This document shows, one piece after another, positions 59,937 to 64,000 of a DNA stretch of 64,000 nt. Position numbers and translations under genes: made by a program. The stretch is from positions 2,170,001 to 2,234,000 of the forward strand of contig JAQFVV010000112.1 in assembly GCA_028023455.1 (NCBI GenBank), given 5' to 3'. Positions within the stretch are counted from its first letter, which is position 1; each line of letters opens with the position of its first letter. Source of the DNA: Epiperipatus broadwayi. Taxonomy: Eukaryota; Onychophora; Udeonychophora; Euonychophora; Peripatidae. The notes below the pieces were generated by a model. That model saw only the letters and a list, made by a program, of their open reading frames with translations. It made no database searches and was not told the origin of the DNA.

Positions 59937-61865
59937 ATGACAGACAAAAATAAATCATGGCCCTTATTCCCAGGAGGGTGTAAAGTCACCAACCAAGGCA
60001 GCGGTTGGTGGCCGAAGGCGGAGGGTGCTAAGAATCCCCTGATTGCGGACTCAGGCTGCCATTTGATGACGACTTTTTATTTAGGTACTTACAACTGCAG
60101 ATCACTTTCAAGTGAAGGAAGATTGCAAGAGTTAGAAGAAGAACTGTCATATATTAAATGGGACATTATTGGACTTTGTGAAGTTAGAAGAAAAGGTGAA
60201 GAAACAATTGATTTAAAAAGTGGACATATACTCTACTATAAAGGCACAAATATTGGAAATACAAGTGGAGTAGGATTCATTATAAATAAAAAATGGAAGA
60301 ATAACATTGTGGAGATTGATGGTGTATCAGACAGAGTGGCAAGATTAGTTTTACAACTTAATAGCAGATACCAAATGCAGATAATTCAGGTTTATGCCCC
60401 AACAAGTTCTCATAGTGATGAAGTTATAGAAGATTTTTATATGGATGTACAAAAGGCTTTTGATCAGAGTAAACAACATTTTAAAATTGTTATGGGAGAC
60501 TTTAATGCTAGAATTGGTAAACAAATGAAAGATGAAAGTGCTGTAGGTAGTTTTGGTTATGGTAATAGAAATGAGAGAGGACATAGACTTGTGGAGTTTG
60601 CAGAAAAAGAAAAACTTTATATTATGAATTCTTTTTTTGAGAAAAATGTTAAAAGGAAATGGACATGGAAGCATCCAAATGAAGGTACAGCAGAATTGGA
60701 TTATATTTTGACTAACCGAAAATACATATTTCAAGATTGTAATGTTCTCAATAAATTTAACACAGGAAGTGATCACCGATTAGTAAGATGTAAGATACAT
60801 GTTAATGCAAAACTAGAGAGACAAAAATTATTAAGAAAAACAATATTTGCAGTTGATATTCCTAATCTTCAGAAACATTCTAATGAATTTAAATTAGAAC
60901 TTACAAATCGGTTTCAAGTATTAGTAGATTTTGAACATGATTCAGATTTGAATGACCTTAATAGGAAAATAAGTGATACACTTTTAAAAACTGCAACAAA
61001 GATAGCTGGTAGAAAAAAGCAGCAATTGACCAGTAAAATTTCTACTGAGACTAGAGAATTTATGAAGAAAAGAAGGAATATGAGGATATACAACAATGAT
61101 GCATTAAAAAAGATTGAATATCTCGAATTTTGTAAAATGGTGCGGAAAAGAGTTGAAAATGATATAAGAAAGTATAATTGTGAACTAGCAAGGAAAGCTG
61201 TAGAAGAGAATAAAAGTCTAAAGAGTGTAAAACAACATTTTGGTATTGGTAGGAAATTTATATCTGCAATAAGAAAAAAAGATGGCATTATTACTAAAAA
61301 GAGAGATGACATCATAAAATGTGTAGAAGACTTCTATCAAGAATTATATAGTAATAAAGAACAAGTGCCTCCTATCTATATTATATCTTCTGAATTGCCC
61401 AGAATTTTAAATGAAGAAGTGAGACATGCAATTAAAAGTATGAAGAAAGGAAAGGCTCCAGGTAATGATGGAATTGTAATTGATATATTAAAAGAAGCAG
61501 GTGAAGAAATAGAAATTTTTTTAGCAAAGTTATATACCAAATGTCTAAATGATAAAGATGTACCAGATGATTGGAAGAATGCAGTATTAATATTAATATT
61601 TAAAAAAGGTGATAAAGAAGATATTAGAAATTACAGACCTATCAGTCTTTTATCAGTTTTATACAAAATTTTTACTAAGATAATTACAACTCGTCTACAG
61701 AAAACACTAGATTTCCACCAACCAAGAGAACAAGCTGGATTTAAAAGTGGTTTTAGTATAGTAGATCATATCCAGGTATTGAGAGAAATTATAGAAAGGA
61801 CAAATGAATATGAGTTGCCATTATGCTTGGGATTTGTAGACTATGAAAGGCATTTGATTCTATAA
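59937..61865 (+). CDS. LINE endonuclease-reverse transcriptase, N-terminal 642 residues
   Basis: Residues about 48-290 are the endonuclease: LGTYNCRSL (49-57), LCEVRRKG with the metal-binding Glu82, VYAPT (152-156), GDFNAR (187-192), GSDHRLV (277-283) with the catalytic Asp-His pair. A basic, helical linker follows (about 290-470). RT begins near 495 (KKGKAPGNDGI), with YRPISLLSVLYKIF and QAGFKSGFS, and the frame stops at 61863 within the first catalytic motif (FVDYE...). There a base has been lost from an A-run, so the Phe-Asp that normally follows is out of frame. The protein would nick genomic DNA and copy its RNA. The start at 59937 is supported by the same ATG context in the copy at 51409. 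Open frames on the opposite strand here are shadows. Confidence 0.85.
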   Translation: MTDKNKSWPLFPGGCKVTNQGSGWWPKAEGAKNPLIADSGCHLMTTFYLGTYNCRSLSSEGRLQELEEELSYIKWDIIGLCEVRRKGEETIDLKSGHILYYKGTNIGNTSGVGFIINKKWKNNIVEIDGVSDRVARLVLQLNSRYQMQIIQVYAPTSSHSDEVIEDFYMDVQKAFDQSKQHFKIVMGDFNARIGKQMKDESAVGSFGYGNRNERGHRLVEFAEKEKLYIMNSFFEKNVKRKWTWKHPNEGTAELDYILTNRKYIFQDCNVLNKFNTGSDHRLVRCKIHVNAKLERQKLLRKTIFAVDIPNLQKHSNEFKLELTNRFQVLVDFEHDSDLNDLNRKISDTLLKTATKIAGRKKQQLTSKISTETREFMKKRRNMRIYNNDALKKIEYLEFCKMVRKRVENDIRKYNCELARKAVEENKSLKSVKQHFGIGRKFISAIRKKDGIITKKRDDIIKCVEDFYQELYSNKEQVPPIYIISSELPRILNEEVRHAIKSMKKGKAPGNDGIVIDILKEAGEEIEIFLAKLYTKCLNDKDVPDDWKNAVLILIFKKGDKEDIRNYRPISLLSVLYKIFTKIITTRLQKTLDFHQPREQAGFKSGFSIVDHIQVLREIIERTNEYELPLCLGFVDYERHLIL

Positions 61866-62865
61866 ACATTTCTTCATCAAGGTGTAGATCCAGGATATTG
61901 TCATATTTTGAAGAATATTTATAAAAATGCAACAGCAACAATTAGATTACATAATGATAGTAGGAAAATCAATATTGAAAAGGGTGTAAGACAGGGTGAC
62001 TCCATATCTCCAAAACTTTTTACAGCAGTGCTGCAAGAAGTATTTTGTGGATTAAAATGGGAAGCTAAAGGAGTGAAAGTAAATGGAGATTATTTAAGTC
62101 ATTTAGATTTTGCAGATGATGTAGTTGTTTTTGCAAATAATGCTTTAGAGCTACAGGAAATGTTGCAGGAGTTATCAGATAAAAGTAGGACTAAAGATAA
62201 ATGTTAAAAAGACTAAAGTAATGTTTAATAGATTTTCTCAAAATATGAAAATAAAGATTGATTATGATGAGTTAGAAGAAGTTAACAGTTACAAATACCT
62301 TGGTCAGATTATTAATACAGATGGAAATATAATGGATGAAATTAATCATAGAATTAAACTTGGTTGGAGTGCTTTTGGTAGAAATAACTTGATACTAAAA
62401 GGAAATATGCCTATGTGTTTGAAAAGGAAGGTTTTTAATAAATGTGTTTTGCCAGTTCTTACTTATGGATCTGAGACTTGGACACTTAATAGAAGAGCAA
62501 TACAGAGACTTCAGACCACTCAAAGAAGTATGGAGAGATGCATGTTGGGAGTAACAAGAAGGGATCGAAAACGCAATGTATGGGTAAGAGAACAAACAGG
62601 TGTTACTGACCTCATTGAAAAAAATAAAAGACTGAAGTGGAATTGGGCTGGACACATTGTTAGAAGAGATGATAACAGATGGACAATTGAAATTTTAAAC
62701 TGGATTCCAAGAGATTGTAAAAGACCCAGAAAGAGACCACGTGTGAGATGGATGGATGAAATAAGAAAGTGTGCAGGGGTGATGTGGAGAAGAGAAGCTA
62801 AAAATAGGAAAAGATGGATTGAACTTGGAGAGACCTTCATCCTGCAGTGGATTGATAATGGTTGA
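61866..62865 (+). pseudogene. LINE RT core and C-terminus (frameshifted continuation)
   Basis: Continues the RT: GVRQGDSISPKLF (about 61983), the FADD catalytic box at 62109-62120 and LQEMLQELS. A second frameshift near 62180-62205 shifts to the frame from 62221: INVKKTKVMF-like sequence, YKYLGQIINTDG (thumb-type motif), VLPVLTYGSETWTLN, RRDRKRNVWVREQTGV, LKWNWAGHIVRRDDNRW, RPRVRWMDEIRK and a TGA stop at 62863-62865. These C-terminal motifs are standard for this LINE group. With two frameshifts the copy cannot make full-length protein but could supply RNA or a partial endonuclease. Confidence 0.85.
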
Positions 62866-62880
62866 TGATGATGAAACCCA

Positions 62881-63395
62881 CAAATATGTAATTCAATAAA
62901 TATCTATAATTCAATAAATATATGACTTAATGAGTAGGTGAATCAGTGCATCATAAAGGAGGATCAAACAATGTATTATTGATAATTAAATATAAATTTA
63001 TTTACATCATAGAATTAATCATATAATAAAAAAATGACATTACATTAATTATCATATAATCTATTTTGACTTTGCTCCATTCTCAAAATATCTATCTGGA
63101 TTTTCCTTTTAAAAGACATCTACTAAATATACCTTTAAAGTCACACAAACCAATGGGTAATAAACATGCAATCTTTCATATCAACATTCAGACACAAATC
63201 ATAGAATTTAAGAGTGAATATATGTGTCAATAAATACCATAGTATAAAAGAAAAAAAATTATGTTACTTATGCATATTTTTTAGATCAAGTTATGCTGAC
63301 AAATTAGATTTTACATTTTCAATATATATATATTCTTTATATTATTTATTAATTTCATATATATATATATACATTATTAGTTTACATTCAGAATA
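62881..63395. other. AT-rich spacer
   Basis: AATTCAATAAATAT occurs twice in tandem right after the LINE (about 62890-62920). (TA)n lies near 63325 and 63360. Nothing coding. Confidence 0.5.
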
Positions 63396-63640
63396 GATTA
63401 TATTTACCTGTTTAAAGAGGTTTATTTAAACTTCTTTGTATCAATAATTTCAATCTCTGTAGTCAAGTTGCAATCTTTACTATATATTAGATCATTAATA
63501 TCATTAATAAAAGTGGGATTCCACCTTTATTATTAAAAGGAAGTTACCTTGACAACAGTTTAAAATTCTTGACTGTTATTGATATTGGGATTATTTAAGT
63601 GTTGACTGTTTTTTAATGATTACTTAACCTAAATCTTACA
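63396..63640. mobile_element. FB2 family, single arm
   Basis: TTTATTTAAACTTCTTTGTA, GTAGTCAAGTTGCAATCTTT, TTCCACCTTTATTATTAAA and the GACTGTTATTGATA end are colinear with the FB2 right arm at 54823-55020. No inverted partner is inside the window; it may lie beyond the edge. Confidence 0.7.
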
Positions 63641-64000
63641 TTCCTATTGAATAATATTAATAGAGAAAAATAAAATTATTCTTTAAAATTTTTAAATAGA
63701 AAATTTTCTAACAGATATAATTTTTTTTTATTTTTATATTTAAATAAAAGTTTATTGGAAAAAAACATTTTTTATAAGAGTTCATTTGTATTGTATCCAG
63801 CATTTGTCCATGAATCCAATCAACATTTTTTGACCTTCCATCAACTATTTTCTTTTCCAAGTATTCTGCAGAACTCCAATGGTAGTGATGATGATGGTTA
63901 AATTTCCATAAATTTTATCCATCAATAATATCCAATACTAGATCAGCACTACATTGACATTTTTTCTTTGAAAAAATAATTTTATTTTATGTTTTCATAT
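63641..64000. other. AT-rich window end
   Basis: A GTGATGATGATGGTTAAAT string at about 63884 resembles a LINE microsatellite tail, but neighbouring sequence does not match. Nothing else seen. Confidence 0.35.

Larger units (their letters stand above)
59660..62880 (+). mobile_element. RTE-like LINE, nearly full length
   Basis: A single-ORF non-LTR retrotransposon: probable 5' UTR (about 59680-59936, GC-richer, GGCCTTAAAGGAACCGAGCA), apurinic-type endonuclease, reverse transcriptase, C-terminal DNA-binding-like region and a 3' end of GATGATGATGAA simple repeat (about 62863-62875). Relatives are at 51409 (5' part), 47587 and 41860 (3' parts). The reading frame is interrupted at about 61850 and 62180 only, so this copy is young compared with the others. 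No target duplication recognised. The RTE-like assignment rests on single-ORF layout, motif spelling and microsatellite tail. Confidence 0.85.

Noticed and set aside
60351-62883. Minus-strand open frames within the LINE (60351-60776, 60914-61315, 62395-62655, 62520-62840, 62695-62883)
   Set aside because: They are antisense shadows of the LINE reading frame, with no family features.
1-64000. CRISPR arrays, bacterial operons, rRNA, riboswitches
   Set aside because: No regularly spaced repeats, ribosome binding sites or conserved RNA cores seen; the DNA is clearly eukaryotic.

Overview
The window is AT-rich eukaryotic (metazoan) DNA. It has long gene-free stretches, homopolymer and (TA)n tracts, and many decayed transposable elements. 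I see no operons, ribosome binding sites, rRNA or CRISPR, so nothing suggests a prokaryote or organelle. The mixture of an RTE-like LINE, a second LINE with a C-terminal zinc finger, a Penelope-like element, ZMYM1-type hAT, mariner and several tRNA-like short repeats fits an invertebrate genome. The sequence does not let me choose a phylum.

Layout. 1-2022 and 30949-33041 are two diverged copies of one LTR-like repeat with TGTAAC...GTTACA-type ends. 4875-5926 is a non-autonomous hAT element with an imperfect 8-bp target duplication. 5.9-18.9 kb is mostly featureless AT-rich DNA with a few old short repeats and one weak exon candidate (7017-7190). 18930-20960 is a decayed hAT (ZMYM1-like) transposase split by a 600-bp palindrome. 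21-30 kb holds SINE-like copies and 3' tails of a zinc-finger LINE. 33-46 kb has foldback elements, a dead mariner (36994-37881), tRNA-derived SINEs (38445, 41448), a candidate X-box promoter (41187) and a candidate short coding exon (35970-36110, minus). 45490-46985 is a four-unit inverted array. 56652-58529 is an inverted head-to-head pair of Penelope-like 3' parts carrying GIY-YIG endonuclease remnants. The end of the window carries a nearly intact RTE-like LINE (59.7-62.9 kb), with a 3'-truncated relative at 51.4 kb and tail fragments at 41.9 and 47.6 kb.

There is no convincing host protein-coding gene. The two host-exon candidates are weak and unproven. The most striking property is the density of large inverted repeats: about nine separate foldback structures from six or more unrelated repeat families in 64 kb. 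This may reflect a general process producing inverted dimers, and these loci would give long hairpin RNAs if transcribed. All coordinates of decayed repeats are approximate (about 10-30 bases), because they were judged by eye.
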